DNA of 64,000 nt, from NCBI GenBank assembly GCA_000934455.1, contig KN886237.1, forward strand, positions 27,595 through 91,594, written 5' to 3'. A program made the position numbers and the translations under genes. This document shows positions 11,944 through 23,233 of this stretch, in pieces (position 1 is the stretch's first letter; each line of letters begins with the position of its first letter). Under the pieces are notes generated by a model. It worked only from the letters and a program-made list of their open reading frames with translations, had not been told where the DNA came from and searched no databases. Source of the DNA: Apostichopus parvimensis. Taxonomy: Eukaryota > Echinodermata > Holothuroidea > Aspidochirotida > Stichopodidae.

Positions 11944-14088
11944 ATGATAATGGCTGATGATGTTGCATTTCGGTCAATGATACGGGCGTCAGGCCTGGGA
12001 GAAGAATGGACTCACACAACAGATGAGCAAAAATTTCAACAATATGGTTGGCGAACGACCACTAAAGAAGATTGTTATTCGCCTGTCACCTTGGTAGGAA
12101 ACTGGAACGAAGAAAAGTTTGACATATCAAAAGTTCGAGTACCACCGAGGCTCCCATCTCAGGTAAGCTAGCCAGGTTACTTTAAATATGAGAAAGCTGG
12201 AACGTACACTCGGACGAACATTAACAAGTTAGGTTAGCACCAGCTGGGCCTAGGCTTCTCGAAACTACTTGGTTAAAACAAAAGCTAGTCTAGGCCTATT
12301 TGTGTTACTGACAAGTTACCTGTTAGCATGGGCACTTCGTATTCCGGACACCTAAGCCTTAAAACACCCCAAAACTATATCTATTTGGTATAAATCACCT
12401 GAAAATATACTTGATATGGTGGGAGAAGTATGTTATAGTACGATACACGGCCAAACTTTCTTTCCTGCAAACTGTTTTCACGTTGTATTCCACGAAGATT
12501 CTTGTGATTGTAGAACTGGTATTTCTTTGCTAGAGTATTGCGAATATTCGGACACCCGGCCTACAGTGTGGCGCTGGTGATAAAATTGGTGGCGCAGTTG
12601 CTCTTTCAGTAATTATAACAGACTTCATAGATCTCCGTCATTTTATTGACAAATATGTAAGTATTTACTTGCACACGGGTCATTTTGGAGAGAAAATAAC
12701 TGTAGCTTCGTACTTGTTGGTGAAATTTGGCTCTTCCTGTAGGGTGTCATGCATTTCTTAGGGGTGTCCGAAATTCGCAGTGTTCCGAAATTAGCAATAC
12801 TGACTATACTTTAAGAAATGTAATGCAATAACTCAGTCGTAGCCTATTGGTATTCCCAAACTATCATCTCCTCTAGTATTAATCTCATATTTGGTAGCCT
12901 ATTCTTTGAAGGTCTAGTCCAAGAACTTTTGGATGACTGTAGGGCTTGAAATGAAAGTCCTAATGCTGAGATCACTGATTCATATCCCTTTCTAGCCAAA
13001 GATTTCATTTTTCCAAGTTTACTTATTCAAATTAAAAGAAAATTGCCATGAACTGAATGCTCATAAAGAACAAAAGAAACATATCCCACTAGGCTACATA
13101 AGAAATTAAGTACGAAGTGCGTTTTCAATCATCACTGTCAGGCCACCAGAATCAAAATCACGGTCAAACATGACTGTAAATGTTTAAGAAGCTTTAGTAG
13201 ATTAGTACGGTTCATTATAAGTTATTTTCATCATCTAGCTCTAGTCTGTCAACTTCAGCCTTGCATTCAGTTCCAGTAAAATGACGTCTTCAAGTATATT
13301 TTTTACGTCTTTAGACTTGATATTTCAACATCTTTTTCTATTTTTCATGCGATTCTTTTATTTTAGTTTGGACATTATTTTGAGACGACCCATAATGCAT
13401 CATACACCAGTAAACCCAGGAGAGTGCCAAAGGAAATTCTTCATCTTGCAGGTGAACAGAATAAAGTTAATCAGTTTTACATGGATGTAAAGAAGTCTCA
13501 TTCTTTTTCTTCGCATTAAGATACTGTAAGGGCAACCTTATCACTGCTCCCATGTCATTAAGTTTTGTATGAGAGGGCAGGGTGATGAATATCTACCTAA
13601 GTCTGTCTTTGGGGGTGGGGGAACTTCTCACAATTAAGGTGATGTTACATGAATATGTGTAGGTGTTTCAATGATTTTCCCAATTAATTACTATATGATA
13701 CTTTCATGAATTATTGCTTAATAATTTGGATCACATTTTTTGTTTGTCCATCCAATACCCCGCCCTCCCAAAGTCCCCTGCCACAAGCTATAGGCTTGAA
13801 GTAGAATGATAGAAATTGTTTTTTCAACAAACTTTGGAATGTAAACCATTTAGAGCCATTTAGATTGTGAACACTGTCTTCCCTTTTCAATGTATGACTA
13901 TATATATAAACTCTTGTCCTCATTTTTTCTTTTGCGCAGAACGTGAGCCGAGAGCGTTTCCTGCCTCACAGCCAGAGCTTGACCAGCCAGAACTGAAAGC
14001 AGAATACAATTCCTTCCAGACGACATCAAGAGCAGCTTTTGTGGATCCCAAGTTACGAGGGAGGCTGCTGGATTCGTCGGGGAAATAA
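11944..14088 (+). CDS. CFAP68: Cilia- and flagella-associated protein 68 (C11orf1 family)
   Basis: Three exons: 11944-12162, 13367-13451 and 13940-14088, all with GT-AG introns and closing phases, give 150 residues, about the length of the human protein as I recall it. Recognition rests on the family signature in order: WTHTTDEQKFQQYGWRTTT and the TLVGNWNEEKFD block (residues 22-60), PSQ|FGHYFETTHNASY across the first splice (71-86), and REPRAFPASQPELDQPE (103-119). Vertebrate CFAP68 is a microtubule inner protein of ciliary doublets, so expression in ciliated cells is expected. An earlier ATG gives the M-I-M start; the second ATG two codons later could equally be used. Intron 1 (1.2 kb) contains a 483-bp repeat that also sits in nicastrin intron 1. 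AATAAA lies 161 bases after the stop. Confidence 0.9.
12324..12806 (+). mobile_element. 483-bp repeat with imperfect inverted ends, copy A
   Basis: The left end contains CACTTCGTATTCCGGACACC and the right end, read in reverse complement, contains CACTGCGAATTTCGGACACC. The same sequence occurs in opposite orientation at 23719-24212 and is nearly identical over long stretches. Inside, two blocks look protein-like in both copies: one from about 12418 (beginning MVGEVCYSTIHGQ) and one from about 12569 (CGAGDKIGGAVALSV) that ends in a good splice donor, TAT|GTAAGT. It may be a non-autonomous DNA transposon that carries captured or decayed exon sequence. Family not identified. Confidence 0.6.
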
Positions 14089-14248
14089 CAAACAATTAAT
14101 ACTTTCGCACATCCTGACAGAGACGGCCTTGAACATTCCTCCAAGTGACTAAAATCATGTATGAAAAAAAAATGGAAAAACTGCAAGTAAAAGAGTTTGG
14201 GATATGCATAAACATATATGAATCAACATGTATGCTTAAACATATATG

Positions 14249-14254
14249 AATAAA
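14249..14254 (+). other. Polyadenylation signal of CFAP68
   Basis: AATAAA 161 bases after the CFAP68 stop codon. A second AATAAA lies near 14398 and could be an alternative. Confidence 0.5.
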
Positions 14255-15914
14255 CTTGGGTACTCTATGAAGACAGTTGATGTTTTCATGATGCGAGATG
14301 TTAAGGAGTCGAACAGATGAACAATTTGCCTTCAGCGCTCTCCAGTGGAATCTTAATCATGAATATCTCAAAACCTCTATGTAGTGGAAAAATGTACAAA
14401 TAAAATGAACTTCTTTATTAAACTAAAATCTTTGTCCATATTTATAAGCTAGCCCAAGCAAAAATGCATGGTGCATTTTTCATGGCTGGTCAAATCAGAA
14501 AGTTGACCATTCAGCATCCCTCTCCATTCGTATCCTCTCCCCCTCCCCCACCCCCACCCAGACTTGTAGGGACCATGCAGCATACCTATCCATTCGTATC
14601 CTCTCTCGCCCCTCCACCCACCCCCTCCAAGCCTTGTACTGATTCCAGGCTTGTATGCAAGCTTACATACTCACCCACATGGACTTTTACTAGTATTCTG
14701 AGCACTTTGGAAATCTCGCAGATCTATACTAGTGTCACCTAAAGTACCATCACTTAAAGGCCATGTAGGGAGAGCATTCACTTGGATTCATATCAAAGAG
14801 AATTATAATTGTTCTCTCAACTACTGTTCGTACTACGAGTCTTCCTTTCCTTTTATAAACAACAATGAAAGATGGATAAAAGTTGTACTATCTTACAGTT
14901 TTTCTTTGTTCTTTCTTTCTTTCGTTAACATGAGTATTCAAATATTCAAAGATAATAAACATATATAGCTATTGCACCTTCTTATTGATACATTAAAAAA
15001 AAAAACTTCACATGCCATCAAATATTTTCTCCAACCAATCCATGCACTTGAAAATATACGATACCTAGTCAATGTTTTTATCTGGTAAAATCCAAACAAG
15101 AAATAGTTAATAAATAAATGTTAGATTCTTTCTTCCATAGTGAATAAATATATAGGTTTGATACCACGTCTGGGAACATACAACATAAAATGTTATCATT
15201 TAGTTTTCTCTCTGTCAGATTCTTTACATATATGCTACATGAGACAACAACATGTTAACTGTTACCCAGTCCTATAGACACAGGAAAGCGAGAGTGCGTT
15301 GTTGTGAGGTGACAGGTAAGGGAGGAGTTATGTAAATATATCCTTTTGAAAAGAACAAGGAGAGTCAGTAATACAGACATAAACCTTTGCTCCAAATCAG
15401 TTTTGTTCCTTCTTTAAATAGAAGTCAACACCGACCACTATGGAAACTAAACTAAATCATGAAAATAAAATGCATATTACTAGATTCTGAGCCTTCTAAG
15501 GTGAACGGTATCAAATTCTTGTCAATGGTAGCTGGCATTCAGCGATATATTGGATATTACATATATAAGATAATTCTCCCATGCCAACATGGAAGGAGTT
15601 ATAGATTTATCGATAAAACACATACCCACGCACACCGGTTGGCATACCAGCCATAAATACCCCACTCTCTATGAACATAGTGCACTTTAATGCTTACTCT
15701 ATCAATATGGTTACATTATTAATTAATAAATGTGAAGTTATTAAAGATACATGTGGTTACAATAATATTCAATTGGCCTTATGTCCCAATAAATACTGCA
15801 GCCAAAAAATTGCTTTTCTAGCTAATGATCAAGGTTCACCATAGCCCCACATCTCCATAGGCACTGTGTCAAAATTAGAATGCAGAGGAGGCTGCAACAT
15901 CGTGTAGCCAGGCT
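14255..15914. other. Intergenic, no gene seen
   Basis: This lies between the convergent CFAP68 and HSPA13 genes. Two CCATTCGTATCCTCTC-containing C-rich units are tandemly repeated at about 14517-14640. No coding frame is supported. Confidence 0.5.
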
Positions 15915-16113
15915 GCGTTAACCTCGATAGCGCTGGTCTTCGGCAGCTAAGTGTCTCCTATCATACCAGCTTGTAACTCCAAACCTTATTTAACAGCCCG
16001 TTCTAGACACCCACCTGAATATCTGGCACTCTGAGGAAATCCCTATTGTTTCTGAAGTAATCCCTATTGTTTTTGAGGTATTCCCTATTGTTTCTGAGAT
16101 AATCCCTATTGTT
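15915..16113 (-). pseudogene. Decayed partial tandem copy of HSPA13 last exon
   Basis: Read on the minus strand, about 125 bases (15915-16045) align base for base with the end of the intact HSPA13 exon 6, from the codons for [17 protein letters not shown] to SAIEVN. Shared words include AGCTGGTATGATAGGAGACA versus GGCTGGTATAATAGGAGGCA. The copy has stop codons at the positions of parental Asp and Gly codons and has lost one base relative to the parent, so it cannot encode the protein. It begins about 160 bases beyond the stop of the intact gene in the same orientation, which suggests a local tandem duplication and not a retrocopy. On its coding 5' side it merges into a 21-base repeat. Confidence 0.8.
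16030..16113 (-). repeat. 21-base (7-codon) tandem repeat, four copies, in the HSPA13 relic
   Basis: Four copies of AATCCCTATTGTTTCTGAG (plus strand, 21-base period). In the relic's frame each unit reads S-E-T-I-G-I-x. The corresponding place in intact HSPA13 is the seven codons R-E-I-V-G-D-F, so the unit length equals this stretch exactly. Confidence 0.7.
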
Positions 16114-16203
16114 TGATACCGACCCAGCCTGGTTGCAGCGGATTTTGCAGCCGCTGCAGCTATTCTTCTCGACACATTGCCTTACCTTAAACTTATCGAA
16201 ACA

Positions 16204-19200
16204 TCAAGTGACTTGTATCTTGCGCAGTCTACGACTGTTTACCTCGATGGCGCTGACCTTCAGCGGCCACATGCCTCCTATTATACCAGCCTGTAACGCC
16301 ACACCATACGCAACAGCCAGCTCAGGGTCTACTTCGATGTTCGGAACTTTGCCGAAGAAATCCCCTACGATCTCTCGGACTTTTGGGATCCTCGTGGAAC
16401 CCCCTACCAGGATGATCTCGTCGATGTCGGATGCTACCATCTCTGACTCGTCTAACACGATTTGAATCGGTTCTAAAACTTTCGTGAAGATGTCCTTGTT
16501 TAACTCTTCAAATTTTTTCCTGGTGATGTTAAGCTTAAAGTTTTCTTTCTGTAAAGAAGGTAAACGTAGAGAAAGGCTGGTACTATTGTTGCTGGTGAGT
16601 TCTAGCTTGACTTCTTCCACGGCTAAGCGTAGACGCTGGATGTCGTCTGGTTGTCTCAGCTTCTTCTCCGACTTTCTTTCCAAGAGATCTTGTAGATACA
16701 GCATTAGCCGATGGTTGAGATCTTGTCCACCCAAATGGTTGTTACCTGACATAAAAGAACCGGAGAGAAGATATAACAACTTTCAAACCGCATTTTGTAA
16801 CTGAATGCCGTTTACAATTTCTTTTCACCAAAGCTTTGGCATTCTTTCATTTCCAAACAAGGACGCCTGCAGCACGTGGGAAATGGGAGGGCGATCGCAC
16901 TCCCCCCCCCACCGCCCTTTCACTTGAGTTCATAGCACGGGAAAGTTGGGCAAAAGTATCCACCTTTCCTTTGAGGACTTAAAAGCTAAAAGTTGATTAA
17001 TTTACCATAAAATATTGGTAAATATTTGGGTCCCAGAAAGGCCAGAAAATGTCTCACGAAAGTGCTTTGTCCCATGAGCTTCCCAGGAATTAATCCCCGG
17101 ACCTATTCCTGGGATTTGTTGTACCTGGACTCCACTCTGTCCATACGCAGTGCAGACAGAACGGGCTGTGCTTACAATGTGATCTGTTGAGTCAGCACAC
17201 AAGATGCACACTCAGTGCAGTGGCTGTGTTTGTCTTTGATACTCTGAGAGAGGAAACTCAACTTTAACCCTTATCTTACAAGGCCCATAGAATCATTACC
17301 AAAGGGAAATTATTAATAATTTTAAATAAATACTCAACATCCAGTCATTTTTGGCAATAGAAACCTATGCAATGTTGGAAAGGTATTGCAATAGAGACAA
17401 TAAGGGGTATGTTCATAACTTTTGAACTTGTCTTCAGAATAATAATTGTGTGAACAAAGATCTGTAGTGCACAAAAAGTTACCAAATTTTACATCATTAA
17501 TAAATATTCTCACTAAAACAAGTTAAACCATATTCCCCAAAACTAGAAACTGGTTTGAGGGATTTACGAGTGACAATGCTTCACCTGTCTCCCACTCCAC
17601 ACCTGCACTTTCCTATCTAAACCGAAACTACACAATGGAAGGTTTTAGCCCTGTGCCTCACTCTCTGGGCACCAACCACAAACCCCTCCATCCGGATTTA
17701 CCATTCTGAACACTAAATTTGCATTGCACTAATTTTGTTAATTTCGCACTTTCTGTAAACTTGATACTCTCGATCTCGACTGAAATCATGAATCTTTTAG
17801 CTAACGTCAGAGTCGCGTCACGAACCTGCTATAGCAAAAGTCTGGAACATGCCCCCCTGAACATTCAACAGAGATACATCCAGGGTACCACCTCCAAAGT
17901 CCACCACCACGATATTCTCGACATCGTCTCGTTTGTGAAGACCGTAGGCCATTGCGGCGGCGGTAGGTTCGTTGATGACCCGCATGACCTCAAAACCTGT
18001 CGGTAGTTTCAGACGAGAAAACAGTGTGAATAGATCTGAAGTACGCTACACGGACTGCTTGAGGGGAAAATGATCGGAAATGAGTGATCGTAATTAATGA
18101 GTATGGTCACAATATTTATCAGCAGAAAGGAGGACAATTTGCTGTGGCCTTGGGAGAGGGGTCTAAACTGACAGATTTCATCTGCTCTTTGAGTTTTCAA
18201 GGGTACCTACATAGAAAAAAAAAAAGAAAATTAAATCGAAATATGCTCTGTTACATGAGAGTGGTTGAAAGACTGAACATTACTACTGACAAATGTTCCC
18301 TCTCGTGTTCAAAATTGGGGAAGTTGGACGAGCAAATCACAGGCGAGAGGAAGCGTCAGATACAGTACTTAGAGGGAAATGAGCAGAAAGTCACGTCAAC
18401 TTGTTTGAGATAACATGTAACATGATACTCGTAGTGACATTATCTTTAGATACTGAAATTGACTATTTCTCTTCTCAGTCGTGAAGTATGAGAGGGACTT
18501 GGAATAATTAAAGTCCCTTTTTATTTAGGAAAGAGAGCTTTCTTTTCCCTCACCTGCCAGGGTTGCAGCTTTGCGTGTAGCATTTCGTTGATCCATGTCG
18601 AATTCTGCCGGTACGGCCATTACTACTTTATTGACAGGAACCTCCAGGAAGTCTTCTGACGCTTTTCTGAGTGTCTTCAGTATCGTAGCACCGACATCTT
18701 CGGGTGAAACTATTTTCTCTGAGGGTCGTGTACCGACTTCAAAGAGAGCCTTTCCATCATGGTTGACAATCTATTTGAAGAGTCACAGACACATATTGCT
18801 CGAGCGAATGAATCATTTAAGTCCATATTAATGTCAACCGTTAATTCCGATTTTTTTTTTCTCCTGTTGTGAAAAGTAAGACCAGCCTCTACATATTGAA
18901 TGAGATGCAAGCACAGCCTACTTTCCACAAAATTGAAAAATCTTCCCTTGAATAATGAAGGAACAGTCAGAAATGGGGTTTTTTTTTTGATAGAAAAACC
19001 TTGCTACAAGTCCAACAGGACTGAATGAAGGTTAACATTGTGGTATAAAGACTGATGATGAAGCAGTCATTTCCTACTGGTATTGACACATATTAAAGAG
19101 CATGAACAATGGTACCTAAGATGAATATCTCTGGAATATCTGGACAATTTGATATTTGACTTTGACCTTCCTCACAAAAATCTACAAAAGACAAAGAAAT

Positions 19201-21641
19201 TAGGAACACTCTTTAAGTATGACCTCATCAGCAAGCAGTAGAAAAATTGTAAGCAGGCTCTTTATGATGCCATCGAAAGAGTTAACACTTTGCTATCTTC
19301 GCTCTGCATACTAGCGCAAGGGCATAGGAACCGGTGGGGCTGGGGGGGCGCCAGCCCCCCCAGTGAAAAATATGGTGGGGCGGAAGTATTATTCCGCCCC
19401 CCTGCTCTGCAAGTCAGAAAACCCCTTTTTCATTTCCAAATGAGAAAAAAATCTCATTTGGAGCACCAAATTGCATCTAAGGCCAGGTGCAAATGCNNNN
19501 NNNNNNNNNNNNNNNNNNNNNNNNNNNNNNNNNNNNNNNNNNNNNNAAATGCAAAATTATTTACAAAATGGAGTGGGTGTTGAAGTGTGCTATATTGCAC
19601 CAAGTTGCATCTGAGGCCACCTGGAATTGCAAAAAAAATCCAAAAAAAGGCCCCTCCCCCAGGCCGGCCATCAGTCTTCAGCCCCCCCACTCAAAAGTAC
19701 TTTCCTACGCCACTGTACTAGCGTATTAATTTTGAAGAGTAACAAAACAGATGTCCAAAGCAACAATTTTCTTCATTGTTGTAAAAAGATGTGTCATAGG
19801 TAGTTGCAGCAATACGACGGTGTTACAGGTGTCTAGAACTTCCCATGAGTTGATGCCAATTTACATCGAGTTGCTGGCATTTTTAAGTCATACTGTTGCC
19901 AACTTAAATGAAATTTAAATGAAATTCTGTACCACAGTAGATTCAATTGATCACTGTCATACCTTAAACTGGTATCTTTCAATTTCTGCAGCCAGCTCCT
20001 CTTCGGTGAAAGTCTTCCCGATGAACCGTTTGGCGTCAAAGATGGTACTCTCTGGCATCTCTTCAACATGACTGAGAGCTGCACGCCCCACTCTGTACCC
20101 CTCTGGGGTAAATGCTACCATGCTTGGGATGGTTTTGTGGTTCTTTTCAGCAGGAATGACCTATTTATAAATAAAAGGGCAGACATATTTCTAGATTTGC
20201 TCGCATTCTACAGTTGAGACATACATAGATGTCCAGGTCTCAACTGAACATGACCCCACATGGTCAGCAGATATACTGGATGATGGCATGGAGATACAAT
20301 TTGCAAAGCGAGAGAAAGAGAGAGAGGTGAGGGTGAGGGGGGGATACAAAGTTGTTGAAAATATTTATTTCATATTATTAAATTAAAAATATTAAATCTC
20401 ACTAATTTTTTCTGACATAAACCTGAGCCCCTTTACTATTCCTGGTATAAACCTGCTGATGTAAATGTCCCTGTCCACTTCTCCAAAAGCACTATGAAGA
20501 AACAGGCCCTGTGAGTCGTCATTCTAATGATATTATGATAAAATGCAAGTGCAAAGACAGTGTAATATTTTTATAGAAGATTTATAAGCTATATTCATCT
20601 TCTCGGTGGCTATTTATCCAGACAGTCAACATTTTTTTATTCATGAATTTTTAATGACATGGAATGAGAAACAATATTATAGTAAGACTTTTATAAATTT
20701 ATATTTATGAGTGAATTTTCTGTATAAATCTATACCTCTATATCTCCTGTGACGGCATGATATACAGCAACACATGAGTAAGTAGTACCCAGATCGATCC
20801 CAACAATTCTGGGCTTTGGAGGAGGTAAGTATTGCTGACCCAGGTAACCAGCCAACAACAAGGCAAGTACAGACAAACCTTCATGGTAGAAGAAAATTGA
20901 TACGATTACTATTGTTTGGTGAAAGTTAATGATGTTAATGTCATTTTTAACCATATATTTGACAGTGCTGCTTAAATATGTATTAATACATATTATGTTG
21001 CCTACAGAAGTTGTACTGTAGTGTAGGCCTACTATTATTTATAGTACTGTAATTATATGCATAATTTACTGTATGGCATCATTCCTTGAGTGTTTAATTC
21101 AATTCAACTTTATTTCAACCAACACTGTTCAAAGAACTTGCAGTGATGTGTTCAGACAAGAGACTTAAAACATGATAAATGGTTGAGGGGATTACACAAG
21201 GAAGCTACTAAAACTGTTTGACTTTGTGGGATGTGAATCCCCTTTTACAGAAACAAAACATAGAAAACATGCTCAGGACTGGAAAAGAACGATGTAGTTA
21301 AACAGAATAAAGAACAAAATATGTTTTTATTGTTCGTGATTATGAAGTCCCTACTTGCAATACTGGCTTACGTACTATCACTGTACGTCAGTGTGATATG
21401 CAATTTTGGAAAGGCCTAACTTAGCCGTAGCCTAGGCTAAGTCAACCTACAGTTACAAACAGTGCGACAAATGGTATATCGTGGAACTGATACCCATGTA
21501 ATTTCGACAATATAAACGCGGAACTTGGAGAAGGTTACGACAAGTGATTGAGATCTATTCTAGGCCTATAATAAGGACACAGTATCCTTAATAAATGGAA
21601 AATTATTGTCACTTACCAAGAACTGTTACCGCTGTACTCAT
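16204..21641 (-). CDS. HSPA13: Heat shock protein 70 family member 13 (STCH)
   Basis: Six exons on the minus strand: 21617-21641, 20736-20878, 19963-20160, 18554-18770, 17826-17996 and 16204-16745, giving 431 residues (human about 471). Residues 1-30 hold a hydrophobic signal/anchor ([20 protein letters not shown]), as in vertebrate STCH. The Hsp70 nucleotide-binding motifs follow: GIDLGTTYS (35-43), [14 protein letters not shown] (201-214), [12 protein letters not shown] (225-236) and [10 protein letters not shown] (363-372). The chain ends at QVT just after the ATPase fold; the peptide-binding domain is absent, as in the family. STCH is a microsome-associated ATPase of the secretory pathway. 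Exon 5 uses a weaker donor (CAG|GTTCGT). The shorter length fits absence of the vertebrate insertion before the last third. Intron 3 holds a hAT-like MITE with an assembly gap. Confidence 0.95.
19317..19715. mobile_element. hAT-like MITE in HSPA13 intron 3
   Basis: The element begins CAAGGGCATAGGAACC and ends CTTTCCTACGCCACTG, imperfect inverted repeats, and is flanked by exact 8-bp copies of TACTAGCG (19309-19316 and 19716-19723). A 50-base N gap (19497-19546) lies inside and is of arbitrary size. The G-rich left end and C-rich right end match the other hAT-like elements here. Confidence 0.8.
19497..19546. other. Assembly gap (50 N)
   Basis: Fifty N bases inside the hAT-like MITE. The round number suggests a placeholder length. 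Confidence 0.95.
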
Positions 21642-21814
21642 TGTGGTACGATTAGAAGCAACTTTTGTCAAAATATGAGATCTTCCCTCCTTCGTAAGTT
21701 GGTGTCGAAAGAGTTAACATATGTTGGTATAGTAATTGAACGTGTACTAAACCTGACCAGAATGAGGAATTTTGTTGCTAGTCTGCCAGAATCATAGACA
21801 TGAAGGAGGGGAAA

Positions 21815-21822
21815 TGACGTCA
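21815..21822. promoter_or_regulatory. CRE/ATF palindrome upstream of HSPA13
   Basis: An exact TGACGTCA palindrome 174 bases upstream of the HSPA13 start codon. This is the consensus for CREB/ATF-family factors, and CCAAT occurs about 75 bases further upstream. The position suits a promoter element for HSPA13; an ERSE with its fixed spacing was not found. Confidence 0.4.
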
Positions 21823-23233
21823 GTCTCCCCTTTTTAGTTCTTTGACCAGAATATATTACGGAAGCTTTAAAAAAAGCCCGGACGTCTTCCAATACATACC
21901 AATGAGATGATTCACCAATTAACAAAGAGTAGTAATTATCATCGTTATATTTTTAAAGTAATTAACCTAGCGTGTTATCATCAGTGTGTTTCTATAAATC
22001 CCATTTCGATCGAAAAACAACATCTTACTACCATAACAAGCTTTCTGCATGGGATAATTTTTGTTTAACTTTTACAAAGTATTTCGTGCAAGACGAAATA
22101 AAAATATGCGAGGACCTATCCAAGATCGTGGTGAATGGGTGGTTATGGGTGTATCCAGTATTGGCGATATTATTGCCAGGTGAGGCTCATGCGACAATTA
22201 CGTCACCAAACCAGTACAGACAACCCTTCTTTCCTACTCCCTTGTTCGGAGTCCCTAAGCTTCCTAACACTTTTTCATGAATCTCCGTCCTTTCTCTTCC
22301 GTCTTCCCAACCTTTCCTCGGCCACTAGCGTCATACAATATGACCAATTAATCTCTTATTTTCTTCTTCCAATCCGGGGAGGAGATAAGAGCAGGGCAGG
22401 GGGATAGAAAGCTTCCAAAAAGTGTGTGTGGGGGGGGGGGGTTGGCACAACATCAGAGGGGCACTTTCTCATTCTGCAACCACCACTCGTTATGCTAGTA
22501 AACCGATACACACCTGTCATATCACTTAAAGATGTGTTAGTATATGTTATCAATGCTGTTATGGTGCACGTGACTCTATCAAACTTCATCTGTACTTCTG
22601 TCCATCCATAATGCAGAACTTTCCTGTGTTCATTCATTGAACAAAAGTCTTTAGCAACCTCGGTTAAATCCTTAGCGTGTACAGACTAAAACTAAATAAT
22701 TAAAATAAAATATTAAAATTAACAAAGGCTTCAGATATCAAAAAGAGAGTTCTTCATCAAACAGGCACATTTTATTTGCCAGTAGGGCACATTAGCTATT
22801 TTGGAAAAAAAGTTGGGGGGTACACGTTCTCCCAGTGTCCCCCGACTCCTACCCCCCTGGCAGGGGGTGAATACCTTCGTATTCAGTTTCACCACACAGA
22901 TCGATGACGAGAAAGTGTTACACTCTCTCAACACTAACCAGAGTAACACATTTAGTTATCATACACCTCAATTACGATAAACATTTGCCGGGTAGGTTCT
23001 TTCACATCGAAAAACGTTTTTATGCAAAGAAGGAATTAGACTTATTTATTATAAAAGAAATTCACCCTTACAAGGTTTAATAAAAAATACACTGAAAAAT
23101 ATCCTCTATGGAAAATGAAAACAATCAATGTTTTTAGATTTGAAACAAAAAATCACTGTTCTGCTGAAGTTTGAGTCCGACCTCCATTTCTATGGTACGC
23201 TGTATATTTATTATTTGAGTCACTATCGATAAA
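21823..23233. other. Divergent promoter region of HSPA13 and NCSTN
   Basis: About 1.4 kb without a supported gene. A poly-G run at about 22431-22441 and a G/C-rich stretch at 22800-22870 resemble MITE ends, but complete elements could not be delimited. Confidence 0.4.

Noticed and set aside
19290-19583. Frames crossing the 19.5 kb N gap
   Set aside because: They lie within a hAT-like MITE and rely on N bases; no coding character.
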